Made by a program: the position numbers and the translations under genes
Shown: piece by piece, positions 16,034 to 25,029 of the stretch
How positions within the stretch are numbered: position 1 is the first letter of the stretch
How the letters are laid out: the number at the start of each line of letters is the position of its first letter
The notes under the pieces: generated by a model
Database searches by the model: none
Told to the model about the DNA's origin: nothing
The model's input: the letters and a program-made list of their open reading frames with translations, nothing else
Assembly (NCBI GenBank): GCA_039980455.1
Contig: JBDXCG010000003.1
Location: 1,984,001-2,048,000 of the forward strand
Reading direction: 5' to 3'
DNA length: 64,000 nucleotides
DNA from: CALINF01 sp039980455
Lineage (GTDB): Bacteria > Pseudomonadota > Gammaproteobacteria > Pseudomonadales > Halieaceae

Positions 16034-17089
16034 ATGTCAGAACTTATCGCAATAGATCTCAGCCTGCGTTTAATGTGCCTCGGGCAACTGCTGTTGTTCA
16101 TCTGCTTAGCGGTGTGGCAGTTAATTCGTCGTCGCAAAGCCAATGCTGAGCAACTGCTTCTGGTTTGTTTGCTGTTTTGCTGTGCTTGCGCAGTTCTATT
16201 AACAGGCAATTATCGACCACCATGGATGCTGGGGTTGCGCCCTGTCTTACTCGCTTTTACCGATGCACTGCCCTTCATTTTCTGGGCGTATGGTGCACTT
16301 AGCCTTACCGAGTTGGCGCGACCCATTCGCCTGCAAAGCTGGTGGGGGCTTGGGCTGGGCATTTATCTTGTCTGGCACGCCTATTTCTTTGTTTTTCTCG
16401 ACGGGCGAGGGATATATCACGATGTGATTCATTGGCTAGCGGTGATAGCGAGCTGTCATCTGGTGTATTTGTGTATCAGCCGATGGCGGGATGATCTTGT
16501 CGACTCTCGGCGTCGTAAGCGCGCGATGCTTTTCGTTACAGCATGCGCCGTGATGGCAATCTATATTGCCAGCGAAATCAGTGGCACCATCTTTATGCGT
16601 AGCGCGATAGGCTCGATAAGCGGAGCGGGACTACTGCTCGCTTTATCGACTGCTATAGGCCTATTCAGCCTCACAGAGACTAGCAAGCATCAAACGCAGA
16701 ATCCGGCAGAAGAACAAAGCGCTTCGCCTGTCGTTGCAGCCAATGACATTCCCAAACAGTACCAAGCGCTCTACCAAGAGCTGATTCAGTTTATAGATAA
16801 ACAGGGGTTTACCGAACCCCGGCTAACACTGACTCGACTCGCGGAACGCCTGGGTACTCAGGAACACCGATTACGAACTCTGATTAACCAAAGTTTAGGG
16901 TATCGAAATTTCTCAAACTACCTGAACGATCACCGCTTACCTCTGGCCTGCGATCTGCTCATTAAACAGCCAGACCTCACTATTACCGATCTGGCCTACG
17001 ACATGGGCTACGGCTCGATAACCTCGTTCAATCGCGCTTTTAAGGAAGCGTATGGGGTTTCACCTAGCGGTTATCGGCTGCAAAACTAG
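16034..17089 (+). CDS. Membrane-bound AraC family regulator
   Basis: A 351-residue protein. Residues 1-215 contain about seven hydrophobic segments, beginning with LMCLGQLLLFICLAVW. Residues 245-351 form an AraC-type DNA-binding domain: LTLTRLAERLGTQEHRLRTL, then LTITDLAYDMGYGSITSFNR and FKEAYGVSPSGYRL. Such seven-helix/AraC proteins are thought to sense membrane-associated or hydrophobic signals. The ATG follows a T-run without a good ribosome site. The gene is 130 bases upstream of a serine hydrolase on the same strand, the probable target. The roughly 290 bases before it hold nothing I can assign. Confidence 0.85.
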   Translation: MSELIAIDLSLRLMCLGQLLLFICLAVWQLIRRRKANAEQLLLVCLLFCCACAVLLTGNYRPPWMLGLRPVLLAFTDALPFIFWAYGALSLTELARPIRLQSWWGLGLGIYLVWHAYFFVFLDGRGIYHDVIHWLAVIASCHLVYLCISRWRDDLVDSRRRKRAMLFVTACAVMAIYIASEISGTIFMRSAIGSISGAGLLLALSTAIGLFSLTETSKHQTQNPAEEQSASPVVAANDIPKQYQALYQELIQFIDKQGFTEPRLTLTRLAERLGTQEHRLRTLINQSLGYRNFSNYLNDHRLPLACDLLIKQPDLTITDLAYDMGYGSITSFNRAFKEAYGVSPSGYRLQN

Positions 17090-17219
17090 CTTGTAACCAA
17101 TTGTTTTTAAATGGCTTTTGAAATTGCATAGACGATTTTCGTTTTTGATAAGCGCCTTTTGGCGTACTCGCTCAAGCTCTCCCTCTATCTTTACCTCTAC
17201 CGCTGATTGAGAGCTGAAA

Positions 17220-18518
17220 ATGATTCTACAAAAAAGAAACCTGCTTGTTTGGACATTCTCTGTTTGTGTTTTTCTGTGGGCTATTACGTTGCTATGGCCC
17301 CTGTATGGCTTCATGAGTCATCAAAAGGGCTGGCCACATCTGCCTTTTGGCTGGCAAGCGCTGCCAGCGGAGGCTCCGCATCAACAGGTAGTAGATAACC
17401 CAGACTACGCTACAGCAGGCGATTTGGCTCTGGCGGCGCTGGTGGCGCATAGACAGGCCATAAATGCGCCAGCGATCACAGCGGCTATTGCCATAGAGGG
17501 CAAACGTGTTTGGGCAGGGGCTGCTGGATGGTCGGACTTGAAGAGCCAACAACCGGCTACGGTAGACACCCAGTTTCGCATCGGCAGTACCTCCAAGGCA
17601 CTAAACGCCACCGCGTTAGCCCGAATGGTACAAGCCAACCTGATTGAACTGGATCAGCCCCTGCGAAGCGTATTCGAACCTACCCCTAACCCAGAATGGG
17701 GTGCTATAACGCCACGCCAGCTCGCCTCACATACTGCAGGCCTACCTCACTATAGAGATACCAAAGATATTGCAGGCCTACACCACTTTATGAGTCTTCA
17801 AAGACACTACGATAACGTCGAAGATGCTGTCAGCCTATTTGACGACACCCCGCTACTGTTCACTCCGGGAGACAGTTTTAGTTACTCCAGTTTAGGTACG
17901 GTTTTATTGAGTGCCTTTATGCAAAGAGCAAGCAATATAGAGTACCAACAATGGGTTGAGCAGCAGGTTTTAACCCCTCTAGCAATGCACGCAACTACCG
18001 TGACAGGCACTGGCCAGAATCTGGCCACCCCGTACTGGCGCAATGAAGATGTAGACCATGCAAACGTACGTAAATGGCGAAAAGTAGACTTAAGCCATCG
18101 CTTAGCCGGAGGCGGCTTTGTATCAACGTCCAGTGATCTGGTTCGGTTAGGCTCGGCCTATTTTGATTCGGACTATTTGGCCACTGACATTGTCAGCCAA
18201 ATTTGGCAGCCTCAGACCTTGAGTAACGGCAAGGTGAACGAGCAAAAATATGCGCTGGGATGGCGCCAGGGGTCTTACAAAGTGAACGACGCTACAACCT
18301 CTACCTACCATCACGGCGGTGTATCTCGCGGCGGCCAAAGCTGGTTAATCGTTATCCCTGAGCTCAAAGCCGTTATTGCGATAAACGCCAATATCAATAC
18401 CGAAGAATTCTGGGACTTTGCCAAAGTCTATCGTGAAATCGCCAGCGCTTTTTTGGGTACCACTCCTCCACTCTCTCCGGATAGCGCTCCGGATAACGCT
18501 CCGCGTAGCGCAAACTAA
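17220..18518 (+). CDS. Serine hydrolase, class C beta-lactamase fold
   Basis: A 432-residue protein with an N-terminal membrane anchor or uncleaved signal (about residues 8-30). The active-site serine is in GSTSKALNA (Ser123 with Lys126, the SxxK motif). The second motif is YSSLG and the third is HHGGVSRGG, replacing KTG as in esterase/peptidase members. It would act in the periplasm as an esterase, D-aminopeptidase or similar, and drug resistance should not be assumed. A GAGAG ribosome site precedes the ATG. The last 10 or so residues (SAPDNAPRSAN) are encoded by DNA that is antisense to a degraded alpha/beta hydrolase fragment, so the C-terminus was probably altered by a rearrangement. Confidence 0.85.
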   Translation: MILQKRNLLVWTFSVCVFLWAITLLWPLYGFMSHQKGWPHLPFGWQALPAEAPHQQVVDNPDYATAGDLALAALVAHRQAINAPAITAAIAIEGKRVWAGAAGWSDLKSQQPATVDTQFRIGSTSKALNATALARMVQANLIELDQPLRSVFEPTPNPEWGAITPRQLASHTAGLPHYRDTKDIAGLHHFMSLQRHYDNVEDAVSLFDDTPLLFTPGDSFSYSSLGTVLLSAFMQRASNIEYQQWVEQQVLTPLAMHATTVTGTGQNLATPYWRNEDVDHANVRKWRKVDLSHRLAGGGFVSTSSDLVRLGSAYFDSDYLATDIVSQIWQPQTLSNGKVNEQKYALGWRQGSYKVNDATTSTYHHGGVSRGGQSWLIVIPELKAVIAINANINTEEFWDFAKVYREIASAFLGTTPPLSPDSAPDNAPRSAN

Positions 18519-18559
18519 CATTGCCACCCATGGAGTTAGCTACGATGCGCAGCGGTACC
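18488..18559 (-). pseudogene. Remnant of an alpha/beta hydrolase gene (nucleophile-elbow segment)
   Basis: Read on the minus strand this stretch encodes VPLRIVANSMGGNVSLRYA, nearly the APLRIVAHSMGGNVSLRYAG of the intact hydrolase at 20054-20926. By eye, 62 of 72 bases match 20570-20641. A stop codon (in LE-stop-VPLR) lies just upstream of the conserved part and no start or remaining domains are present, so it is a decayed fragment. It overlaps the 3' end of the serine hydrolase on the opposite strand. A short tandem repeat CGCTCCGGATA precedes it. Confidence 0.75.
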
Positions 18560-18705
18560 TATTCCAGCACTCTCAGACAGTCTATCTGGCAGTAGCCACT
18601 GCGCTCTACCCCAAGCCCGGCACTTTGTAGCGCATGACCGATCGGGTATTCCAAAAACTACTAGTGCCTGAAAGTGCAAGACTCGTACTATTTTGTGCGC
18701 GTTCT

Positions 18706-18734
18706 TTGATAAGTTTGTTATGTCACTATATGTA
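18706..18734 (+). promoter_or_regulatory. Probable sigma70 promoter of the metallo-hydrolase gene
   Basis: TTGATA (18706-18711) and TATGTA (18729-18734) are separated by 17 bases and lie about 30 bases before the start codon at 18765. Confidence 0.45.
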
Positions 18735-18764
18735 CAATACGATCTGGCATAAGAGGAGCTGTGT

Positions 18765-19835
18765 ATGAAAAAGTTAGTCGCCGTCACCGCGATTGTGGCG
18801 ATATTGGGTGTCACTGCTTACAGCCAGCGCGCAACCATCGCCGCCCGCGTGATGGAGCAAGGCCTGGAATCCCGAATGGGACTAGATATCGTGGCGGAGC
18901 TGGAAGACGGCCTGCACCTCGGCCTCTGTGGCGCAGGCGGTCCACTGCCCGCCCCCAACGCCTCCGGGCCTTGTGTCGCAGTGGTGGCCGGTAAGCAGCT
19001 CTTCATGGTGGATGCGGGTACCGACGGTCCTCGTAACCTGACCCGAATGGGCTATCAGCCAGGCACCGTCAAGGGCGTTTTCCTCACTCATTTCCACTCC
19101 GATCATATCGACGGCTTGGGCGAAATCAGCACAATGCGCTGGGCCGCTGGCGACAACGACTCGCCTCTGCCGGTCTATGGGCCACGCGGTGTAGAACGGG
19201 TAGTCGACGGATTCAACGCCGCCTATGCTCAGGACTTCGTCTACCGACACGAGCACCATGGAGATCTTGTGGCTCCGATGAAGGCCGCCGGCATGCAAGC
19301 CGTGCCGTTCGACAAACCCGCCATGGGTGAACTGGTCGTTGTTTACGAAGGAGAGGGACTCAAGGTGGAAATGCTCGCGGTGGATCACTCACCGGTAGAA
19401 CCGGCCGTAGGCTACCGCTTCAGCTACAAGGGTCGTTCACTGCTGATTACCGGCGACACCACCAAACAGGCCAATATCCAGAAGTTCTCCGAGGGCATCG
19501 ACCTGCTGGTGCACGAGGCCCTGGCCCCCAACCTAGTCAACATGATGAACGCGACCGCGAAGAAGCTGGGCAACGAGATCATGGCCAAGATCACCTACGA
19601 TATTCTCGATTACCACGCCAGCCCGGTGGAAGCCGCGGAAACAGCCCGCGATGCCGGCGTCGGTCACCTGCTGTACTATCACATCGTCCCGCCGCTGGTT
19701 ATCCCGGGCCAAGATTTGTTGTATCTGAACGGGGCCGAAGATATCTTCCCGGAATATACCATCGGGCAGGATGGCGTTGCATTCACGCTACCGGCGAACT
19801 CGAAGGCAATCATAAGAACCAGCGACGGTTTGTAA
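18765..19835 (+). CDS. MBL-fold metallo-hydrolase (RNase Z/arylsulfatase-like), exported
   Basis: A 356-residue metallo-beta-lactamase-fold protein with a hydrophobic N-terminus (KKLVAVTAIVAILGVTAYS). The zinc motif is THFHSDHIDG (His109, His111, Asp113, His114); later ligands are in AVDHSPVEPAVGYRF, TGDTTK and YYHIVPP. The layout is closest to the RNase Z/AtsA-type arylsulfatase branch, but its export argues against an RNA substrate. AAGAGGAG stands 6 bases before the ATG. It appears to be a single transcription unit with its own promoter. Confidence 0.83.
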   Translation: MKKLVAVTAIVAILGVTAYSQRATIAARVMEQGLESRMGLDIVAELEDGLHLGLCGAGGPLPAPNASGPCVAVVAGKQLFMVDAGTDGPRNLTRMGYQPGTVKGVFLTHFHSDHIDGLGEISTMRWAAGDNDSPLPVYGPRGVERVVDGFNAAYAQDFVYRHEHHGDLVAPMKAAGMQAVPFDKPAMGELVVVYEGEGLKVEMLAVDHSPVEPAVGYRFSYKGRSLLITGDTTKQANIQKFSEGIDLLVHEALAPNLVNMMNATAKKLGNEIMAKITYDILDYHASPVEAAETARDAGVGHLLYYHIVPPLVIPGQDLLYLNGAEDIFPEYTIGQDGVAFTLPANSKAIIRTSDGL

Positions 19836-19892
19836 GTAAAATTGAGAAAAGGCTACCCGTGTCCTGCTTCGATGATGGCGAGTCGACTACGT

Positions 19893-20057
19893 TCACTGCG
19901 AAGGCAACAATGCTCCGGACATTTCCAGCCCTACCGAATCCCTAGAGACCCGGCCTGGCAGGGCATCCCCTACGAAACGAATACCCTTCCCCATTCGGCG
20001 CAGCTTTAAGTAAAGCTCTTCACTACGTTTGGAAAAAACTGTGCACGTCGTGCTCAT
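19893..20057 (-). CDS. Small hypothetical protein (54 aa), translationally coupled to the hydrolase
   Basis: The ATG (20057-20055) overlaps the TGA of the upstream alpha/beta hydrolase as ATGA, the classical coupling arrangement. The ORF runs 54 codons to TGA at 19893. The product starts MSTTCTVFSKRSEELYLKLR, continues with MGKGIRFVGDALPG and ends in ALLPSQ. It is basic in its first half, has one cysteine and no membrane segment. I do not recognise a family. The hydrolase is complete without it, so it is not an obvious frameshifted tail. It is either a genuine small partner gene or a remnant of a longer gene. Confidence 0.5.
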   Translation of the reverse strand: MSTTCTVFSKRSEELYLKLRRMGKGIRFVGDALPGRVSRDSVGLEMSGALLPSQ

Positions 20058-20926
20058 AGAAACTTCTCAAGTAAGCGCAGAAACACCTGCAACTGGTCGT
20101 GATGCACCCAGTGGCCGGCATTGGCAATAGTCTCAACCTGCACATCCTGAAAGACCTGATCTCGGCCATCCTGGGCCGGATTGGAAGCATCGCTTTCATC
20201 ACCGTACACCAGCAGTGTCGGACAAGTGATCTTCCTGTACAGCGCGGCGGCGAGGTCTGGCGTCACCGCTGCATTTTGGAATACGTTGATGTAGTTATCG
20301 TACTTCCAGCTGAAGCTGCCATCCTCGTTCTGGTTTGCTCCGTGAACCGTAAGGTGTTGGGCCTGCTGCGGTGACAGGTGTGGGTTAGCCTCCTGCATGC
20401 GCAATGTCGCATCAGCCAGGCTTTTATAGCGTCGCGGTTGCCGCCCCGAGATACCGCGAACCTGATCGACCCAATTGCGAAGACTGTCTGCTGGTTCCTG
20501 TTTTTTCCACTCGGCGAGCATTTTCGGTGAGGGCCCCAGCCCTTCTATGGCCACCAGCTTCTTCACGTTTTCCGGATAAAGTCCCGCGTAGCGCAAACTG
20601 ACGTTGCCACCCATGGAGTGGGCGACGATGCGCAGTGGTGCCAGATCAAGCTGATGAATGAGCTGCGCGATATCGTAGGTGTAGTCGACCATGTTATAGG
20701 TGCCGCCGGTGATCCATTGGCTGTCACCATGCCCACGTAAATCGGGTGCGATCACGTGGTAATGCTGACTGAGTTCGCGCGCCACCCAGTCCCAATTCCG
20801 GCAATGATCGCGACCACCATGCACCAGCAGCAACGGCGGCGCCTCGGCATTCCCCCAATCAACGTAGTGCAGACGCAGCCGCTGTGAGTAATAGAATTTT
20901 GAAGTGGGGCCAAACTCTAGCGACAT
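20054..20926 (-). CDS. Alpha/beta hydrolase
   Basis: A 290-residue hydrolase with the full catalytic set. The oxyanion segment is LLVHGGRDHCRNWD, the nucleophile elbow is VAHSMGGN (Ser104), an acidic residue lies in LLVYGDESDA, and the catalytic His is in NAGHWVHHD. There is no signal peptide, so it is cytoplasmic. The sequence resembles the epoxide-hydrolase/haloperoxidase/C-C hydrolase group; the substrate is unknown. ATG 20926 follows AAAGGACAG and is preferred to the ATG at 20956. A small ORF overlaps its stop codon. A degraded copy of part of this gene, or of a close paralogue, is found at 18488-18559. Confidence 0.87.
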   Translation of the reverse strand: MSLEFGPTSKFYYSQRLRLHYVDWGNAEAPPLLLVHGGRDHCRNWDWVARELSQHYHVIAPDLRGHGDSQWITGGTYNMVDYTYDIAQLIHQLDLAPLRIVAHSMGGNVSLRYAGLYPENVKKLVAIEGLGPSPKMLAEWKKQEPADSLRNWVDQVRGISGRQPRRYKSLADATLRMQEANPHLSPQQAQHLTVHGANQNEDGSFSWKYDNYINVFQNAAVTPDLAAALYRKITCPTLLVYGDESDASNPAQDGRDQVFQDVQVETIANAGHWVHHDQLQVFLRLLEKFL

Positions 20927-21024
20927 TCGCTCTGTCCTTTGAAAATGCGTTAACAACAGTACAACGAGTGATCAGCCAGGCCTTGCGCGAAACATTCCAT
21001 GCAGACAGCAGCCTGGTGGGGGCA

Positions 21025-21981
21025 TTACTTCAGCGCTACAGACTCTTTCAGCGCATCTGTCGCCTGCATATGCGCGATCATCCGCGCTAACAATTGCGGC
21101 AGCACCTCATCGGGAATGTTGTGGCCCATTCCCTCAAAAACAACAAGATCAGACCCTTCGATCAACTCAGCCGTATATTCACCATGTGGTGGCGGAATCA
21201 AATCGTCATCCGCACCGTGCAGTACCAACGTCGGTGCATTGATGGTAGCCACCTCTGCCGATCGATCACCGGTTTTGAAAATTGCCATCAACTGCCGAGG
21301 CATCGCTTCTGGATAAAAGCCACGCTTTACGAACGCGGCTTGCCGCTGAGCATCGTCCTCATCGCCTGATGCCAAACCTGTAAGTCGTTTGCTGGCTTCA
21401 TCGCTAGGTGGTGGTAAATGAGGCGCGCCCGTCGTAGACATAATCGATATAAGGCTGCGGGCTCGATCTGGGTATTGCGCTGCTGCCACCTGTGCAATCA
21501 TGCCGCCCATCGACGCACCAATGAGGTGTGCATCTCGAATATCCAACCGGTCCATCAACGCTATCGTGTCTGCGCCCATATCATTGAGCGTGTAAGGCGC
21601 ATCTACCTCAAATCCGAACTCTCTTTTTAGCAGCTGCCACCACATTGTGGGTTCACCCCATTCATCGAAGCGAGTGCTGCCACCCACATCACGATTGTCC
21701 AGCAACACCACACGAAATCCGGCGTCCTCCAGCCCCTTCACCATCTTGTCGCCCCAGACGACATGTGAAGCGCCTAGCCCCATTATCATCACAACCGGCG
21801 GACGATCATCCGCGCCCAACGTGCGGTAGGCAATCTCAATGCCGTTTGCGGGAACAACCAACAAAGGCTGGGCATCAAGATACGCACGAGAACGCTCATC
21901 CTGGGCAGACGCGCTGGCGGCCAGCACAAGAAATAGCGTGCCTAGTAATGCTGTTTTAGAGTGAGAGAGAAGATTGATCAT
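21025..21981 (-). CDS. Alpha/beta hydrolase, exported
   Basis: About 318 residues. A signal peptide is clear (KTALLGTLFLVLAASASA, then QDERS), so the protein is periplasmic. The hydrolase motifs are VVMIMGLGASHVVWGD (oxyanion region), LIGASMGGMIAQ (nucleophile serine), LVLHGADDDLIPP (acid) and EGMGHNIPDE (histidine). It could be an esterase or lipase-like enzyme. The ATG at 21981 is chosen because it directly begins the signal peptide; the longer reading from 22053 adds an unlikely leader. It lies about 100 bases upstream of the cytoplasmic hydrolase on the same strand and may share its transcript. Confidence 0.84.
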   Translation of the reverse strand: MINLLSHSKTALLGTLFLVLAASASAQDERSRAYLDAQPLLVVPANGIEIAYRTLGADDRPPVVMIMGLGASHVVWGDKMVKGLEDAGFRVVLLDNRDVGGSTRFDEWGEPTMWWQLLKREFGFEVDAPYTLNDMGADTIALMDRLDIRDAHLIGASMGGMIAQVAAAQYPDRARSLISIMSTTGAPHLPPPSDEASKRLTGLASGDEDDAQRQAAFVKRGFYPEAMPRQLMAIFKTGDRSAEVATINAPTLVLHGADDDLIPPPHGEYTAELIEGSDLVVFEGMGHNIPDEVLPQLLARMIAHMQATDALKESVALK

Positions 21982-22284
21982 ACGTTGGAAATCCAGCGAC
22001 TGGGTTTTGAGGCTGGTGATTATAAGCGCTAGCGCAGCTGTGCGCGAACACACCGGCTTAGAAAGAAATGGGAAAATAGCCCTTTATGCAATCGTCACTT
22101 CACGCCGCAGACCGGAGAGTCTCAGCCGATGCGAATGGGGCCGACCAGCACGAAGCAGTCTGGCATTGAGCCGCCGCAGCTACGACACTGGGGGCTCCAC
22201 ACTTAGCCTTAGGCTCGCTGGAAATCGTGACCGTGGTGTAGCGTCGCTTGATTCTTGTCTTACGGGTCTATCAGTGGCTTGCAA
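21982..22284. other. Intergenic region between exported hydrolase and OprB-like porin
   Basis: In these 303 bases I see no gene, clear terminator or repeat. Reading frames across it on the plus strand look like noise. Confidence 0.5.
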
Positions 22285-23586
22285 TCAAAAGTCAATGACT
22301 AGCCGAACGCCGGGTACTACTGCCAAGTCATCGCCGTTCCACTCGTTCTCGAGGAACTGAATATCGCCCGTTAAGTGAACGGAAGGCATAACCTGGTAGT
22401 TGTAATAAAACTCAAAACCCCAAGAATCCCGCAGGTCCGCCACCGGAGACACCAGATCTGTGAAGTTGTCAGACATCGCGTTGTACCAACCAGACACACC
22501 CATCCGATCGTGCGGGCGCGACTCGAAGAGGCCATACATCTCCACTGCAGCCAGTGCATTGTATTGCGCAAACTGTGGATTGTCCGGGCCAGCCGTTCCG
22601 CCGATGAGTAACGTGGTCTTACGGCTCGGGTCACCTTCTGCTTGCCAAAGCACTTGGCTCACATAGAGAGCGACGTCCCAGGGTTTCTCCTCCTCTGTAC
22701 TAACAATTCCCTGGCCGGGGAGAAAAATGAAGTCATTGGAGTCATTAGACGTCTGCTCCCTGGTGGACGCACCACCAAAGACCATGACGTAACCCGGTCT
22801 ACCGTCTATGTCGTAGAGAAATCGGTGGAAAGCCGCGACCCAGACGTCGTCGAAGGACTCTGATACCTGGCCCCATGTTGTGGTGACATTTTCTGTACCC
22901 GTAACCAGAACCGCGCTCTGTCCGGTGCCATACTGCTTGTTAATCGTGGATAGCCAGCCCCCGTATAGGGAAAGGCCATTGACCGCACCAAACCAGGGAA
23001 GAGCACTCACCAGACCGTTGACGTTCTGGAAACCTTCTTGTCCATACCCAACCGAGGGGAAGAAGAGAGTCACTGCATCGAGAATATCCAGTTTGCCTGC
23101 GGTGGCTAAACCCAAGTGGGTATCGCCAACCGGAAACATCTGATTGACGGTCAAGCCGGTGATATCTGTATCGCTATAGTCACCGGGAAGTGGCATAAGC
23201 AGGCCCGTGTTCGGGATCGTTAAGGATCCTGCGTCATCGCCGATATCATCACCCCATCGCGTTCTGGCATGCATGTCGATCCAGAACCCCTCCCAGGAGC
23301 CAAACAGCTTGTCACCTTCAAGCTTAATGCGATAGTCAAGGGTTCCACCGTACTCACCGTTTTCGTTGCGCCCGCCACTGGTAACTTCCTGATAGTACTG
23401 CGTTAGCCGTAGGTCAATATCGATGCCATGCTTGGTCAGGTCAGAGCGCAGTCCGCCCCAATCACCGGTGAGCTTGTCGCGGGTCCACATGTCGTCCGCC
23501 AGCGTCATGTGGGCGCTTAGCAGTGCTGGCAAAAAGATTAATGTGCTGAGGGTACGCACCCCTAACCTCTTCTGTGATCCTCTCAT
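22285..23586 (-). CDS. Carbohydrate-selective porin, OprB family
   Basis: A 433-residue outer-membrane barrel with a signal peptide (STLIFLPALLSAHMTLA). The mature start has the OprB hallmark LTGDWGGLRSDL followed by GIDIDLRLTQYYQ. The body has alternating hydrophobic strands with YYNYQ and the C-terminal residue Phe (RLVIDF), as expected for Bam-dependent insertion. It probably lets sugars or related solutes pass. It is followed upstream (minus strand) by a lipoprotein and another outer-membrane protein gene, which may form one transcript of envelope genes. Confidence 0.85.
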   Translation of the reverse strand: MRGSQKRLGVRTLSTLIFLPALLSAHMTLADDMWTRDKLTGDWGGLRSDLTKHGIDIDLRLTQYYQEVTSGGRNENGEYGGTLDYRIKLEGDKLFGSWEGFWIDMHARTRWGDDIGDDAGSLTIPNTGLLMPLPGDYSDTDITGLTVNQMFPVGDTHLGLATAGKLDILDAVTLFFPSVGYGQEGFQNVNGLVSALPWFGAVNGLSLYGGWLSTINKQYGTGQSAVLVTGTENVTTTWGQVSESFDDVWVAAFHRFLYDIDGRPGYVMVFGGASTREQTSNDSNDFIFLPGQGIVSTEEEKPWDVALYVSQVLWQAEGDPSRKTTLLIGGTAGPDNPQFAQYNALAAVEMYGLFESRPHDRMGVSGWYNAMSDNFTDLVSPVADLRDSWGFEFYYNYQVMPSVHLTGDIQFLENEWNGDDLAVVPGVRLVIDF

Positions 23587-23653
23587 CTCACGGTTTCCGT
23601 CTTGTAGTTTGGATTCAAGTAGTCAGTATTTGTCTACCTATGCGCAACAAGTG

Positions 23654-24121
23654 CTACTTAAGCGTTACCACCGCGCCCGCCGAATCGGCACGTACCGAAA
23701 TATCTTGCCCCACAGTGCGAATCTGCACCTGAACGCCTTTTTCGTTTGCCATCCAGACGCCGGACAAACCCTTGCCTCCTTCAAACTCCTGCTTCACCGG
23801 CTGGTAAGTGCCGGCAAAATCCTCAACGTTTTCGAGATTCCACACTTCACCATCAAGTTCCAGTGTTCCGGGCCCTATAGCACCCAAAATCATATTCTCG
23901 ACCTCGAACTTATATTGCCAGCCGCGAAATATCAGTGTCCCTTCACCACCACCATTGGCACTTATGCGCAGCATCTGGTTTTCTCGGATCGTTAGCGATC
24001 CAGCAGGTAGCTGTGTCGCACCACTGCCGCTTGTACTCGAGGTGCACCCTGCAACAAGCACTAAAAGCGCCGCTGCTGCTGCAGCTTGTAAACACTTCAT
24101 TAACTTCCAATTCATATTCAT
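23654..24121 (-). CDS. Hypothetical lipoprotein
   Basis: A 155-residue protein with a type II signal: an alanine-rich hydrophobic core followed by LVLVAGC and TSSTSGSG. The mature part contains LTIRENQMLRISANGGGEG and ends with VQVQIRTVGQDISVRADSA. I do not recognise the family. It is probably a beta-rich lipid-anchored protein. The start may be any of three methionines at 24121, 24115 or 24100. It lies between an OprB-like porin and an outer-membrane protein gene on the same strand and could work with either. Confidence 0.7.
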   Translation of the reverse strand: MNMNWKLMKCLQAAAAAALLVLVAGCTSSTSGSGATQLPAGSLTIRENQMLRISANGGGEGTLIFRGWQYKFEVENMILGAIGPGTLELDGEVWNLENVEDFAGTYQPVKQEFEGGKGLSGVWMANEKGVQVQIRTVGQDISVRADSAGAVVTLK

Positions 24122-24195
24122 GTACCTATTCCTATATCTGCCTGGGTCTTGGGCTGAAAAACCTTAGTGCGGTTACTCCCGCAAACGTTTCTGGC

Positions 24196-25029
24196 CTAGC
24201 CGGGAAAGAGGAAGCCTACATTCACTTTAAACACCCATTCCGCTGAAACCTGGTCATCATTCTCTTCAGTGTTGTAATAGATGCCACCGTAGAGCTGCAT
24301 GGGCTTGCCATAGACTGGACCTACCCGGCCGACTGTCGCCCCAAGATTGAGCGACCAGTCGTTAGTCTTAAAGTTATAAACCTGTGGAACGTCAGGCCCC
24401 CCCACGTACCACCCGCCGTCAAAGTGCTTGAAGATAATGGGCTGAACATTAAGTATGCTGACTTCATTGGCGTCATTACGGGTTTCGTGAAAATCCCACT
24501 GGTTGAATACCAGCCCGCCCACCTGTACACCCGGCACGGGCGTGTACATTGCCACGGCGGCCGCACCTGCCTGCCACTGGCCTGCGCCCGTGAATTCATT
24601 ATCGCCGGCGCTAGGAATGGTAATAGCTGGCCCAATACCCCACACCGTTTTCTTGGGGGCCGCCTCTGGAACGAAGAACACCTGCATCTGCGTATCGCCC
24701 AGGCCATTCTTGCGACCAATACCATTCCCGAGCTTCGGCGTTGAGACATAGGGAATGGTGGTTCGAGTGACAATACCTTTCAAGGAATCATACTTTGCAG
24801 CAACGCTAGGAAGCGGCGCCACGATTTGGGCAAGCGTTGCATTACTCCATGAATCGGCGTTGTAATTCTCCGGGGAGTACTGGTTTTGCAGTCGAAACTG
24901 AACCAGATTAGACACTGGATTAGTGGCGGCAGCGCCCAGATCATCAGCGGCCAACGCAGACCCGCTTAACAGCGCTCCGCCTGTTAAGCCCGCCGCAATC
25001 GCAAGCGGCTTGATGTGTTCTTTCAACAT
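24196..25029 (-). CDS. Putative outer-membrane beta-barrel (transporter-like) protein
   Basis: A 277-residue protein with a signal peptide (AIAAGLTGGALLSGSALA). The rest shows strand-like alternation with many aromatics (NLVQFRLQNQYSPENYNADS, VFFVPEAAPKKTVWGIGPA, FNQWDFH) and ends in VGFLFPG. The layout resembles uncharacterised transporter proteins related to the SphA/meta-pathway outer-membrane family, a loose judgement. A possible promoter lies upstream: TTGAAG and CATAAT, 18 bases apart on the minus strand (25098-25069). It is the first gene of the minus-strand envelope group 25029-22285. Confidence 0.65.
   Translation of the reverse strand: MLKEHIKPLAIAAGLTGGALLSGSALAADDLGAAATNPVSNLVQFRLQNQYSPENYNADSWSNATLAQIVAPLPSVAAKYDSLKGIVTRTTIPYVSTPKLGNGIGRKNGLGDTQMQVFFVPEAAPKKTVWGIGPAITIPSAGDNEFTGAGQWQAGAAAVAMYTPVPGVQVGGLVFNQWDFHETRNDANEVSILNVQPIIFKHFDGGWYVGGPDVPQVYNFKTNDWSLNLGATVGRVGPVYGKPMQLYGGIYYNTEENDDQVSAEWVFKVNVGFLFPG

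Noticed and set aside
17220..18518. Serine hydrolase as an antibiotic-resistance beta-lactamase
   Set aside because: The third motif is HGG rather than KTG and the second is YSS, a pattern of esterase/peptidase-type members; there is also a membrane anchor.
18765..19835. MBL protein as RNase Z (tRNA 3' processing)
   Set aside because: The N-terminal signal or anchor implies export, so tRNA processing is unlikely despite the similar zinc motif.
21974..22360. 128-codon plus-strand ORF covering the gap and the 3' end of the OprB-like gene
   Set aside because: The sequence is rich in Arg and Ser as in frame shadows, overlaps a real gene antisense and has no domain.
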